Assembly: GCF_036670025.1 (NCBI RefSeq)
Contig: NZ_CP137640.1
Coordinates: 3,568,001-3,632,000 of the forward strand
Direction of reading: 5' to 3'
Length of the DNA: 64,000 nucleotides
Origin: Bacillus_BD oryzisoli
GTDB lineage: Bacteria; Bacillota; Bacilli; Bacillales; Cytobacillaceae
Both the position numbers and the translations under genes were made by a program. Below the pieces are notes generated by a model. It was not told the origin of the DNA. It did not search any database and saw only the letters and a list, made by a program, of their open reading frames with translations. Below, piece by piece: positions 42,879 through 50,777 of the stretch (positions are counted from its first letter, which is position 1; every line of letters starts with the position of its first letter).

Positions 42879-44034
42879 TCTCCTTTTGGGATAAATAAGT
42901 CAAATACGGAAGCTTACTTAAGGATTCCGCACCATCCTTTGTAACGATAAATACATCTGCAATACTTGCGCCGAATTCTTCTGTAGCATTTGCAAAGTTC
43001 GGGTGTACACTTAGCACCATTCCTTCTTCGATCACTTCTTTTCCGTTATCATAGATAACTGGTAAATCATGATCGACTCCAACACCATGTCCATGCCAAA
43101 TCCCAATATTGACATCAAGATGTTTAATATGGCTATTAATCGCATCGGCAATATCTCCAACCGTTTTTCCTGGTTTGATCGTCTTTTTCACTTCTTCCAT
43201 CGCTTGTACACAGGCATCAGCAAGTTCCTTCATCTCTTTACTAATATTTCCTACTGCTATAAGACCGCCTTTTTCAACCCAATAACCATTTTCATCGATT
43301 AATTCCACATAACAAGTAACGAGTGCATTTTCACTAATGACTTTCTTAGTTGGCTTTCGAAGGAAAAACGGACCCTCCTCAATAAAGACAAGGGTATCAA
43401 TTGCACCATTTCCTCTTGCAATTTTTTCGATTTCCCCTGCAATTTCGGAACAAGTTTTACCCGGTTCGATCACTTCCTTGAAAGCAGCATAACTTTTCTC
43501 AGCAAGAGTAAACGAATTCTTTACCATTTCAATTTCTTCCTGTGACTTATAACTTTTAATTTTGGCCAACATAGCTGTACCATCGACAATTTCACCTTTA
43601 ATATGATTCATTAAATACTCATATTGTTTGATATTCATATTTTCTTTCAAACCTACAATGCTAACTCTTTTAGGTGAGGACGCATTAATGACATTAGCAA
43701 TTTCGACTAATAGAGGATCCTCTGCTTGAATAACATCACCCGTACCAACATAACGAACATCTTTAATCGTCCCTTTTTCTTTTGCTAAGAAATAATCAGC
43801 TCTCGTATTGTAATAAGCAATAGGTTCTTGCCCCTTCATTTTGATGACAAAGCCATGTCTAAGGATTGGGTAATAGCCGCCAAAATAATACAAATTTCCA
43901 TATTGAGTAATGATTCCTTTTCCATATATCAAAACTACATCTAAATCTAATAATTCCATTTCATTTTCAATCTTTTTCCATCGTTGATTCATTATTTCAC
44001 TTTTAATGATTTCTATTGAATTTGCTGTTGACAT
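42862..44034 (-). CDS. M24 peptidase-fold protein, creatinase-like, with altered metal site
   Basis: This 390-aa protein has a creatinase-type N-terminal domain (residues ~1-150) and a pita-bread C-terminal domain (NSFTLAEKSYAAFKEVIEPG to the end). The conserved His region IWHGHGVGVDHDLP is present. The other usual metal ligands are replaced: the two Asp positions by Glu (CYVELIDENGYWVEKG) and the later Glu positions by His and Ala (VLSVHPNF; ASIADVFIVT). It may be a metal-free amidinohydrolase/amidase like creatinase, though the creatinase Glu is not obvious either. First gene of the operon with hyuAB, importer and oxygenase. Confidence 0.75.
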   Translation of the reverse strand: MSTANSIEIIKSEIMNQRWKKIENEMELLDLDVVLIYGKGIITQYGNLYYFGGYYPILRHGFVIKMKGQEPIAYYNTRADYFLAKEKGTIKDVRYVGTGDVIQAEDPLLVEIANVINASSPKRVSIVGLKENMNIKQYEYLMNHIKGEIVDGTAMLAKIKSYKSQEEIEMVKNSFTLAEKSYAAFKEVIEPGKTCSEIAGEIEKIARGNGAIDTLVFIEEGPFFLRKPTKKVISENALVTCYVELIDENGYWVEKGGLIAVGNISKEMKELADACVQAMEEVKKTIKPGKTVGDIADAINSHIKHLDVNIGIWHGHGVGVDHDLPVIYDNGKEVIEEGMVLSVHPNFANATEEFGASIADVFIVTKDGAESLSKLPYLTYLSQKESERIG

Positions 44035-44397
44035 TATAGCACTCCTTTAATAATATTATTGTGAATTATCTAAAATATCTGTATATTCAGATATTTTTAC
44101 TTATTAATCGGCTAGTGATTCTCGATTGATCCATATTTTCTATCCAATTGTTTGACCTCGTTTCTGTATTCTAAATTTACAAAATATTTTGTCACCAATC
44201 AACCTGTTTTGCTGTAATAAAACTTTCCACCCTAGCTAGTGTATTGTAATATTTTTTTACAACCTTAAAGATACTTGTGAAAACCAATGAAACAATTGAT
44301 ATATTTTGTTAGAAAAACTCACATGCTAATTTACTTGTGAACAATAAAATTATAATATCTCAAATAATAGAACAAATATGGGAGTGTGAATGGTTTA
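44035..44397. promoter_or_regulatory. Divergent control region of the oxygenase operon and GntR gene
   Basis: Three inverted repeats are present. AAAATATCTG (44072-44081) and CAGATATTTT (44088-44097) are perfect 10-bp arms with spacer TATATT, 38-63 bases before the M24 start. ACAAAATATTTTGT (44179-44192) is a 14-bp palindrome. TTGTAA (44234-44239) and TTACAA (44247-44252) flank seven bases. All are plausible GntR-dimer sites; the first is best placed to block the operon promoter. Confidence 0.6.
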
Positions 44398-45114
44398 ATG
44401 ATGTTTTCCAATAATGTTGAATTATTATCAATTCCTGAACAGATCGCTAATTCAATTAAAAAAATGATTATTGAAGGAAAGATTAAACCTGGTGATATGC
44501 TCCCATCACAACTAAGTCTTAGTAAAGAATTCGGCGTAAGTAGACCAACGATGAAAGAAGCCTTTAATTTTTTAGTAGAGTGTCACATTATTAAACCCTA
44601 TGACAGTCAACTAGGCGGATATTTAGTCAATGATTTTCTTCCAGAAGATGTAAGCAATAATATTTATGAACTAATTATGCTTTCACTCCATTCAAAAACG
44701 ATTACACATCCCGATATATTCGAGCTTAGAAAAACAATCGAAATCCCCTCGGCAGGCTTAGCTGCATTGAGGAGAACAGAAAAGGACCTCCTATTTTTAA
44801 AAAATTGTCTAAATGAGATTCGCCATAAACAGCTTACAGTACAAGAAATGTTAAAGATTGATAGTTCTGTTCATTTTCTGCTGGCAAAATCCACTTATAA
44901 TCCATTAACGGAAGCAATCATGAATGCAATCATTATGACATACCAACAAAATACACCAAATATCCAGGAAGAAGACAAAAAGTATATATTAATAGGGTTA
45001 ACAGACGTCATTGAAGCCATAATTGATCAAGACGAAATGAGTGCGCAAAAGGCAATGGAGGAACATCTACTATATTCCAGAACCTATTTACAAATAAAAC
45101 GATTAATGAATTGA
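44398..45114 (+). CDS. GntR family regulator with FCD effector domain
   Basis: This 238-aa protein has a winged helix (IPEQIANSIKKMIIEGKIKP, then LSLSKEFGVSRPTMKEAFNF; residues ~12-60) and an all-helical FCD domain (ELRKTIEIPSAGLAALRRTE; SVHFLLAKSTYNPLTEAIMN; AQKAMEEHL). FCD regulators bind organic acids or amines, often as operon-specific repressors. Divergent position makes it the likely regulator of the 42862-30486 operon. The frame opens at a GTG (44386) inside the ribosome site; ATG 44398 or 44401 is more likely. Confidence 0.85.
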   Translation: MMFSNNVELLSIPEQIANSIKKMIIEGKIKPGDMLPSQLSLSKEFGVSRPTMKEAFNFLVECHIIKPYDSQLGGYLVNDFLPEDVSNNIYELIMLSLHSKTITHPDIFELRKTIEIPSAGLAALRRTEKDLLFLKNCLNEIRHKQLTVQEMLKIDSSVHFLLAKSTYNPLTEAIMNAIIMTYQQNTPNIQEEDKKYILIGLTDVIEAIIDQDEMSAQKAMEEHLLYSRTYLQIKRLMN

Positions 45115-45135
45115 TAAAATTGATAAGATACTTTA

Positions 45136-45186
45136 AAAACGAGCTAGGCTTTTTGTAGGGTCTTTTTTATCTTGGCTCGTTTTTTA
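45136..45186 (+). terminator. Intrinsic terminator of the GntR gene
   Basis: AAAACGAGCTAGG pairs with CTTGGCTCGTTTTT across a T-rich loop. Sequence is close to the terminator at 30411. Confidence 0.7.
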
Positions 45187-45270
45187 TGTTTATTCTAATT
45201 AAGTTATACGCTTGTAATTGAGAATTTTCGAGGTTGGAATCTCAGTAAGTCCAGAACTACTGTTATTCAT

Positions 45271-45528
45271 CTTTCCTTGTCCGAATGAAGCCTGTATTCC
45301 GACTCATGCCTCCGGTTTTCAACTTTTCTTGTCTGAATGAAACCTGTATTCTGACTCATATCTCAGTTTTTCAACTTTCCTTGTCTGAATGAAACCTGTA
45401 TTTGGACTCATGCCTCCGGTTTTCAACTTTCCTTGTCTGAGTGAAGCCTGTATTCGGACTGATGTCTCCCTTTTTCTTCTTTCCTTGTCCAAATGAAGCA
45501 TATATTTAGACTACTACCTATTTTTCTT
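45271..45528. repeat. Five tandem copies of a 52-bp repeat
   Basis: Units start with CTTTCCTTGTCYGAATGAAG or a close variant at 45271, 45323, 45375, 45427 and 45479. The first four are exactly 52 bases, the last about 50 and most diverged. Each continues CCTGTATTCNGACTCATG and ends in CCTCCGGTTTTCAA or a variant. 52 is not a multiple of three, so it is not a coding repeat; a 60-codon antisense frame through it is accidental. There are no unique spacers, so it is not CRISPR. It sits in a 753-base gene-free stretch between the GntR terminator and ahpF; the rest of the gap (45529-45695) is AT-rich without recognisable features. Confidence 0.85.
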
Positions 45529-45695
45529 AGATCTTTTTACAAAATCGATAATTATTGATAAAAATCAGTGTTTGAAAATTGAGGTTTACTGCATTACCCT
45601 GTTACAATTATGAATAAAGCATAATCTTCCATATGGGAAAAAGCTTGTTTCCTAAATTATAATTAATATTGTTAAGAAATAATTATAAATAAACG

Positions 45696-45743
45696 TTGAC
45701 AAACAGCGAACATTAATCGATAATAATAATCAGTTAATAATTA
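45696..45743 (+). promoter_or_regulatory. ahpF promoter with PerR/Fur-like operator
   Basis: -35 TTGACA (45696-45701), 17 bases, -10 GATAAT (45719-45724). The -10 begins GATAATAATAATCAGTTA-ATAATTA, close to the Fur/PerR-family box GATAATGATAATCATTATC. The same 25 bases with one change lie at 47541-47565. Confidence 0.7.
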
Positions 45744-45867
45744 TTTTAATTTAGAAACAAACTTTAACGATCATAAAATCAATACTACAGATTATGTGTA
45801 AACTATCCTAGCTAGGTTAACCTTTTAAACTAAGCCTAGATCTGGTGGAAATAAGGAGGAAAAATAA

Positions 45868-47397
45868 ATGTTACTTGATGCAGATATTAAAGCACAATTA
45901 AATCAATACCTTCAAATGATGGAAGGTCCAATCGTACTTAAAGTAAATGCGGGATCCGATGAGGTCTCTAAAAATACACTAGAGCTTGTGAATGAATTAG
46001 CTTCCATGTCCTCTCAAATTACAGTTGAAAAAGCGGAACTGCCTAAAACACCAAGCTTTAGTGTCAATCGTCCCGGCGAAGACACTGGCATTACTTTTGC
46101 CGGCGTTCCACTAGGACATGAATTTACTTCATTAGTATTAGCTTTATTGCAGGTTAGCGGCAGAGCGCCTAAAGTGGATCAAAAAGTCATTGATCAAATC
46201 AAAAAGATTGAGGGCGAATACCATTTTGAATCCTATATCAGCTTAACATGCCATAACTGCCCTGATGTTGTTCAAGCGCTAAATATCATGAGTATTCTTA
46301 ACCCAAATATTACACATACTATGATTGATGGTGCGGCTTTCAAAGAGGAAGTAGAAAGCAAAAACATCTTGGCGGTGCCAACTGTTTACCTTAATGGTGA
46401 AGAATTTGGCGGAGGCCGTATGACAATTGAAGAGATTCTTGCCAAAATGGGTACTGGCCCAGATGCATCTGAGCTGTCTGATAAAGACCCATTCGATGTT
46501 CTTGTCATCGGCGGCGGACCTGCTGGTGCAAGTGCAGCAGTCTATGCAGCGCGTAAAGGTATTCGTACTGGTATTGTCGCAGAACGCTTTGGCGGTCAAA
46601 TCATGGACACATTAGGTATAGAAAACTTTATCTCTGTAAAATATACAGAAGGTCCTAAGCTAGCTGCGAGCCTGGAAGAACATGTGAAACAATATGACGT
46701 TGATATTATGAATACACAGCGTGCAAAACGCTTAGAGAAGAAAGATTTAGTCGAAATTGAACTTGAAAACGGTGCGGTTCTAAAGAGTAAGACGGTTATC
46801 CTTTCAACAGGTGCCCGTTGGAGAAATATCGGTGTCCCTGGCGAAGCAGAATTTAAAAACAAAGGTGTCGCTTACTGCCCTCACTGCGATGGTCCATTGT
46901 TTGAAGGTAAACACGTTGCAGTAATTGGCGGCGGTAACTCTGGGATTGAGGCAGCAATTGACCTTGCGGGTATCGTAAGACATGTTACTGTTCTGGAATT
47001 CTTACCAGAGCTTAAAGCTGATTCCGTTCTTCAAGAACGCCTTCACAGCCTGCCAAATGTAACAGTGATTACGAATGCGCAAACGAAGGAAATTACCGGT
47101 AATGAAACAGTTAACGGCATTTCCTACATTGATCGTGAAACAAACGAAGAACATCATATTGAATTAGAAGGTGTATTCGTACAAATCGGTCTAGTACCAA
47201 ACACAGATTGGTTAGAAGGTACGGTTGAGCGTACGAACAGAGGCGAAATCATTGTTGATAACCATGGAGCTACAAATGTTCCTGGTGTGTATGCTGCTGG
47301 GGACTGCACAAACAGCGCATACAAACAAATCATTATCTCTATGGGATCAGGTGCGACTGCAGCATTAGGAGCATTTGACTATCTAATTCGAAATTAA
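45868..47397 (+). CDS. ahpF: Alkyl hydroperoxide reductase subunit F
   Basis: This 509-aa flavoprotein passes electrons from NADH to AhpC. The N-terminal tandem thioredoxin domain has the redox pair in LTCHNCPDVV (residues ~128-133). The FAD domain starts DVLVIGGGPAGASAAVYAAR (~211), the active disulfide is in VAYCPHCDGPL (~337), and the NADH loop is HVAVIGGGNSGIEAAIDLAG. Length is standard. AAGGAGG precedes the ATG. It lies upstream of ahpC, the reverse of the usual ahpC-ahpF order, and each gene has its own promoter. Confidence 0.95.
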   Translation: MLLDADIKAQLNQYLQMMEGPIVLKVNAGSDEVSKNTLELVNELASMSSQITVEKAELPKTPSFSVNRPGEDTGITFAGVPLGHEFTSLVLALLQVSGRAPKVDQKVIDQIKKIEGEYHFESYISLTCHNCPDVVQALNIMSILNPNITHTMIDGAAFKEEVESKNILAVPTVYLNGEEFGGGRMTIEEILAKMGTGPDASELSDKDPFDVLVIGGGPAGASAAVYAARKGIRTGIVAERFGGQIMDTLGIENFISVKYTEGPKLAASLEEHVKQYDVDIMNTQRAKRLEKKDLVEIELENGAVLKSKTVILSTGARWRNIGVPGEAEFKNKGVAYCPHCDGPLFEGKHVAVIGGGNSGIEAAIDLAGIVRHVTVLEFLPELKADSVLQERLHSLPNVTVITNAQTKEITGNETVNGISYIDRETNEEHHIELEGVFVQIGLVPNTDWLEGTVERTNRGEIIVDNHGATNVPGVYAAGDCTNSAYKQIIISMGSGATAALGAFDYLIRN

Positions 47398-47517
47398 TGA
47401 TACGGGAAAAAGCTCCCGGCAATCGCTGGGGCTACCTCCCTTCTATCATTTATCATAACCTGATTGTTTATATTTCGTGTTATTTTTATAAATTTTGACT
47501 GAATTTGTCCTTTTCAT

Positions 47518-47565
47518 TTGACAATTTATTTATATTTATAGATAATAATAATTAGTTAATAATTA
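47518..47565 (+). promoter_or_regulatory. ahpC promoter with PerR/Fur-like operator
   Basis: -35 TTGACA (47518-47523), 17 bases, -10 GATAAT (47541-47546), running into the same 25-base box as at ahpF with C replaced by T. A weak hairpin CGGGA/TCCCG at 47402-47417 may end ahpF transcription. Confidence 0.7.
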
Positions 47566-47627
47566 ATATAGTTTATAGGTCATTTTGACTTATTTACATA
47601 AAATATTTTTTTAGGAGGAATTTTATA

Positions 47628-48191
47628 ATGTCTCTAATTGGAAAAGAAGTACTACCATTTAAAGCGCAAGCATTCAAAAACGGTGAATTCGTTGAAGTTT
47701 CTGAACAATCTTTCAAAGGTCAATGGAGCATCGTTTGCTTCTACCCAGCAGACTTCACTTTCGTATGCCCAACTGAACTTGAAGATTTACAAAATAACTA
47801 CGAAACATTCAAGCAATTAGGAACAGAAGTATACTCTGTATCAACAGATACTCACTTCGTTCATAAAGCATGGCATGATTCATCTGAAACAATCAATAAA
47901 ATTACTTATACAATGATTGGTGACCCTAATCACCAAATCAGCCGTAACTTCGACGTTCTTATCGAAGAAGATGGTGTTGCTGACCGCGGTACTTTCATCA
48001 TCGATCCAGATGGTGTAATCCAAGCTCTTGAAATCAACGCTGGTGGAATCGGCCGTGACGCAAGCACTCTTGTTAACAAAATCAAAGCAGCTCAATACGT
48101 TCGCAACAACCCAGGCGAAGTTTGCCCTGCTAAATGGCAAGAAGGCGGAGAAACTCTTAAGCCAAGCCTTGACCTTGTAGGTAAAATCTAA
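47628..48191 (+). CDS. ahpC: Alkyl hydroperoxide reductase subunit C (2-Cys peroxiredoxin)
   Basis: This 187-aa peroxiredoxin has the peroxidatic Cys in YPADFTFVCPTELEDL (about residue 47) and the resolving Cys in NPGEVCPAKW (about 166). It detoxifies H2O2 and organic peroxides and is reduced by AhpF. Codon choice is strongly optimised (many AAC, GAA, CGT), as for a highly expressed gene. AGGAGG precedes the ATG. Confidence 0.97.
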   Translation: MSLIGKEVLPFKAQAFKNGEFVEVSEQSFKGQWSIVCFYPADFTFVCPTELEDLQNNYETFKQLGTEVYSVSTDTHFVHKAWHDSSETINKITYTMIGDPNHQISRNFDVLIEEDGVADRGTFIIDPDGVIQALEINAGGIGRDASTLVNKIKAAQYVRNNPGEVCPAKWQEGGETLKPSLDLVGKI

Positions 48192-48217
48192 TTAAAATAA
48201 CATCTTGTTATAATATA

Positions 48218-48251
48218 AAAGAAGCTGGTTTATCATTAACCAGCTTCTTTT
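48218..48251. terminator. Bidirectional intrinsic terminator
   Basis: AAAGAAGCTGGTT pairs with AACCAGCTTCTTT around TATCATT, followed by TTTT in both directions. It separates ahpC from the convergent cupin gene. Confidence 0.85.
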
Positions 48252-48253
48252 GT

Positions 48254-48799
48254 TTAGATATACAGCTCCTTATTGATCGGAATACCATGCTCACGGCAGT
48301 AGCTTTCATAGTGATTGATATACCACCAAACATCGCACGTCTCAAGGAAATTGGCGTCCTCGTCGTAAAACTCGATCGCTCCATTGAGCCAGCCAAACAG
48401 CTTCACACCTTCTGGGTGGTCGGTCACTAGCGTATGTGTTTGTCCAGGTGTTTCGTAGATGAAGCCACCAGGACCAGCAACCCAGTCATATTCTAGATAG
48501 CGCACGCTTCCTTCCAGGCAAAGCATCACCACCGTACCCCTGTGCTTATGTGTACCGATTACGCCAGGTGACTTAATCCATAGAATGTTACTGAAAGTAT
48601 TGTTACGGACGTCGAAAGCAAGATGTTTAATGGCAGCATTATCACCGAACGGCACCCATGGGCTATCCTCGTCCGAAACGAATTTACCTTCAACACCATG
48701 TTGTTTGATTACATCAGCATAAAGTTCGGGAACATCGACAATTTTGTAAGCACTGCCTGGAGCCGTCATTCTTTTTAAATTGTTTGTTGTTTCTGTCAT
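48254..48799 (-). CDS. 2,4'-dihydroxyacetophenone dioxygenase-family cupin
   Basis: This 181-aa cupin has SPWVPFGDNAAIKHLAFDVR, metal-binding His in GVIGTHKHRGTVVMLCLEGS (residues ~82-86), and YLEYDWVAGPGGFIYETPGQ with the second His just after (TPGQTHTL). This arrangement is that of DAD, a non-haem Fe enzyme cleaving 2,4'-dihydroxyacetophenone to 4-hydroxybenzoate and formate. The chemistry is from the family; the actual substrate may be another alpha-hydroxyketone. Last gene of an MFS-ADH-SDR-cupin operon. Confidence 0.78.
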   Translation of the reverse strand: MTETTNNLKRMTAPGSAYKIVDVPELYADVIKQHGVEGKFVSDEDSPWVPFGDNAAIKHLAFDVRNNTFSNILWIKSPGVIGTHKHRGTVVMLCLEGSVRYLEYDWVAGPGGFIYETPGQTHTLVTDHPEGVKLFGWLNGAIEFYDEDANFLETCDVWWYINHYESYCREHGIPINKELYI

Positions 48800-48901
48800 A
48801 ATTTTATCCTCCTTGGTTACCTTTAATATTTTATGATTAATAGATTACTAACTCCCAAGAAACGGTATTTCCCCTACTTACTGATCCATTTCATCTTAAA
48901 T

Positions 48902-49648
48902 CTATTGAGCGCAATATCCGCCATCAATCAATAGCTGACTGCCAGTTGTGAACTTTGATTCATCCGAAGCCAGATAAAGAATTCCATTTGCAACATCAAT
49001 GGGTTCTCCAAAATGCCCCACCGGAAGTAAGGACTTTACGTATTCCACATCCTCAACATTTGCCATTAATGGGGTTTGAATATACGCCGGATGAACCGTA
49101 TTTACCCTGATGTTCAGACCTTCTTTAGCGCAATAAAGAGCGGCAGACTTTGATAATTGATCTACTCCTCCTTTACTTGCGCCATAAGCTACAAGTCCTG
49201 GATCACCAACCATTGAAGCGATCGATGAAACGTTTATGATAGATCCCCGCTGCCCCGTTTTCTTCATCGCTTCAATACCATATTTAGTGCCTAAAAAAGG
49301 GCCATCAAGGTTTATGCTAATAACTTTATGCCACAGTTCAAATGTTGTATCTTCAATTGTTGCGAATGTACCAATCCCTGCGCAATTTACAACTACATTA
49401 AGCTTGTCATAGGTTTGGAGGGTCGTTTGGATTACTGACTTCCATTCTTCTTCCACTGCAACATCATGCTTTATAAATAATGCTTCGCCGTCATTTGACT
49501 GAATAATTTCGATCACTTCTTTTGCCATTTCTTCGTTAATGTCGGTTATGACTACTTTTGCACCTTCCTTAGCAAATAAAATGGCTGTCTCTCTCCCGAG
49601 GCCCGATGCGCCTCCTGTAATCAATGCAACCTTCTCTCGTAATCTCAT
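48902..49648 (-). CDS. SDR family NAD(P)-dependent oxidoreductase
   Basis: This 248-aa classical SDR has cofactor motif VALITGGASGLGRETAILFA, NNAG-equivalent VVVNCAGIGTFA, catalytic Ser in INVSSIASM and YGASKGG (Tyr/Lys), and terminal GSQLLIDGGY. Asp in VVITDINEEM favours NAD. It probably interconverts a hydroxyl and keto group of the aromatic substrate before the cupin acts. The frame extends six codons upstream; the ATG at 49648 is chosen for spacing from AGAGG. Confidence 0.85.
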   Translation of the reverse strand: MRLREKVALITGGASGLGRETAILFAKEGAKVVITDINEEMAKEVIEIIQSNDGEALFIKHDVAVEEEWKSVIQTTLQTYDKLNVVVNCAGIGTFATIEDTTFELWHKVISINLDGPFLGTKYGIEAMKKTGQRGSIINVSSIASMVGDPGLVAYGASKGGVDQLSKSAALYCAKEGLNIRVNTVHPAYIQTPLMANVEDVEYVKSLLPVGHFGEPIDVANGILYLASDESKFTTGSQLLIDGGYCAQ

Positions 49649-49676
49649 TGAATTCAATCCTCTCAAGAATACTCTC

Positions 49677-50744
49677 TTAAATATTTATAGATTTAGGTGT
49701 AACTAGAATCTTCGAGTGAGATTTATCAGTCAAAAGGGTGTTAAAACCTTCTTCAACTATTTGGTCTAAATGAATTTTTTTAGAAATTAATCCCTTTGTA
49801 TTAATTTTTCCATTTGCTATTAACGAGATTACCTCAGGAAAAACGTGCCGATATGCACAGGAAGAGCGAATCTTCCGTTCTTTTAACACAAGCAGATTCG
49901 GATTAAATGAGACGGGATTTTCCCATAAACTTACGATCACTGTTTCCCCATCCGGCTTTACGCTTTCAATTGCATCTAAGAAAGAACTTTCAACTCCAGC
50001 GGCTTCATAACTTACATCCACGCCCCGATTGTCGGTAATACGGTGAATCATTTCCACCGTTTTGTCAGTTTTTGGATTAATTACATGGGTGGCGCCTAGT
50101 GCTTCTGCTTTTGCTAATCGGCTTTCGGATACTTCCACGGCAATAATTTTGCTGGCACCTGCAGCTTTAGCAGCTTGAATGAGCAACAGACCTATTGGGC
50201 CGGCGCCAAACACAGCACATGTATCTCCCACCTTTAAACCACTTTGGCGAACGGCGTATACAGCCACCGCTGCAGGTTCAACTACCGCGCCTTCTTCATA
50301 CGAAATGTTATCAGGCAGTTTATGTACCAGCTGAGCCGGTACGGTTGTATATTCCGAAAATCCTCCTCCATTTGAAGTAAGGCCGTGAAATCCTAGCTTT
50401 GGACATAGATTATAACGTCCGCTTTGGCAATACATGCAAGTCCCACAAGTTAAGACAGGTTCAACGGTTACTCGGTCACCTACTTGCACATTTGACACCC
50501 TATCACCTATTTCAACCACTCGTCCTGCAAACTCATGACCTAGGATGACTGGTGCTAACTGTCCTGTCAATGGATGCGGTTCCTTAACAGGGATTGTCAT
50601 CGGGCCCGATACATATTCATGAAGATCGCTGCCACAAATCCCGCCCCACTCTACCTCTATCTTAACCATTCCTTCACTTACAACAGGTTCTTCTACCTCT
50701 ACTACCCGGATATCTTCTAATCCGTACCACATTGCAGCTTTCAA
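49677..50744 (-). CDS. Zn-dependent 2,3-butanediol dehydrogenase-like alcohol dehydrogenase
   Basis: This 355-aa MDR enzyme has catalytic Zn ligands in WGGICGSDLHEY and ILGHEFAGRVVEIG, structural Zn in LTCGTCMYCQSGRYNLC, and NAD loop CAVFGAGPIGLLLIQAAKAA. The opening and the EPAAVAVYAVRQSGLKVGD segment match (R,R)-butanediol dehydrogenases. These oxidise vicinal diols or acyloins, which suits a side chain such as an aryl-diol or hydroxyketone in this operon. Confidence 0.85.
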   Translation of the reverse strand: MKAAMWYGLEDIRVVEVEEPVVSEGMVKIEVEWGGICGSDLHEYVSGPMTIPVKEPHPLTGQLAPVILGHEFAGRVVEIGDRVSNVQVGDRVTVEPVLTCGTCMYCQSGRYNLCPKLGFHGLTSNGGGFSEYTTVPAQLVHKLPDNISYEEGAVVEPAAVAVYAVRQSGLKVGDTCAVFGAGPIGLLLIQAAKAAGASKIIAVEVSESRLAKAEALGATHVINPKTDKTVEMIHRITDNRGVDVSYEAAGVESSFLDAIESVKPDGETVIVSLWENPVSFNPNLLVLKERKIRSSCAYRHVFPEVISLIANGKINTKGLISKKIHLDQIVEEGFNTLLTDKSHSKILVTPKSINI

Positions 50745-50777
50745 CTTAATCCTCTCCTATTCCACAGTTAATTGATT

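Noticed and set aside
45319..45501. 60-codon minus-strand ORF
   Set aside because: It runs through the 52-bp tandem repeats, whose length is not a multiple of three, and has no ribosome site.
45271..45528. CRISPR array
   Set aside because: Repeats are directly adjacent with no unique spacers and no cas genes nearby.
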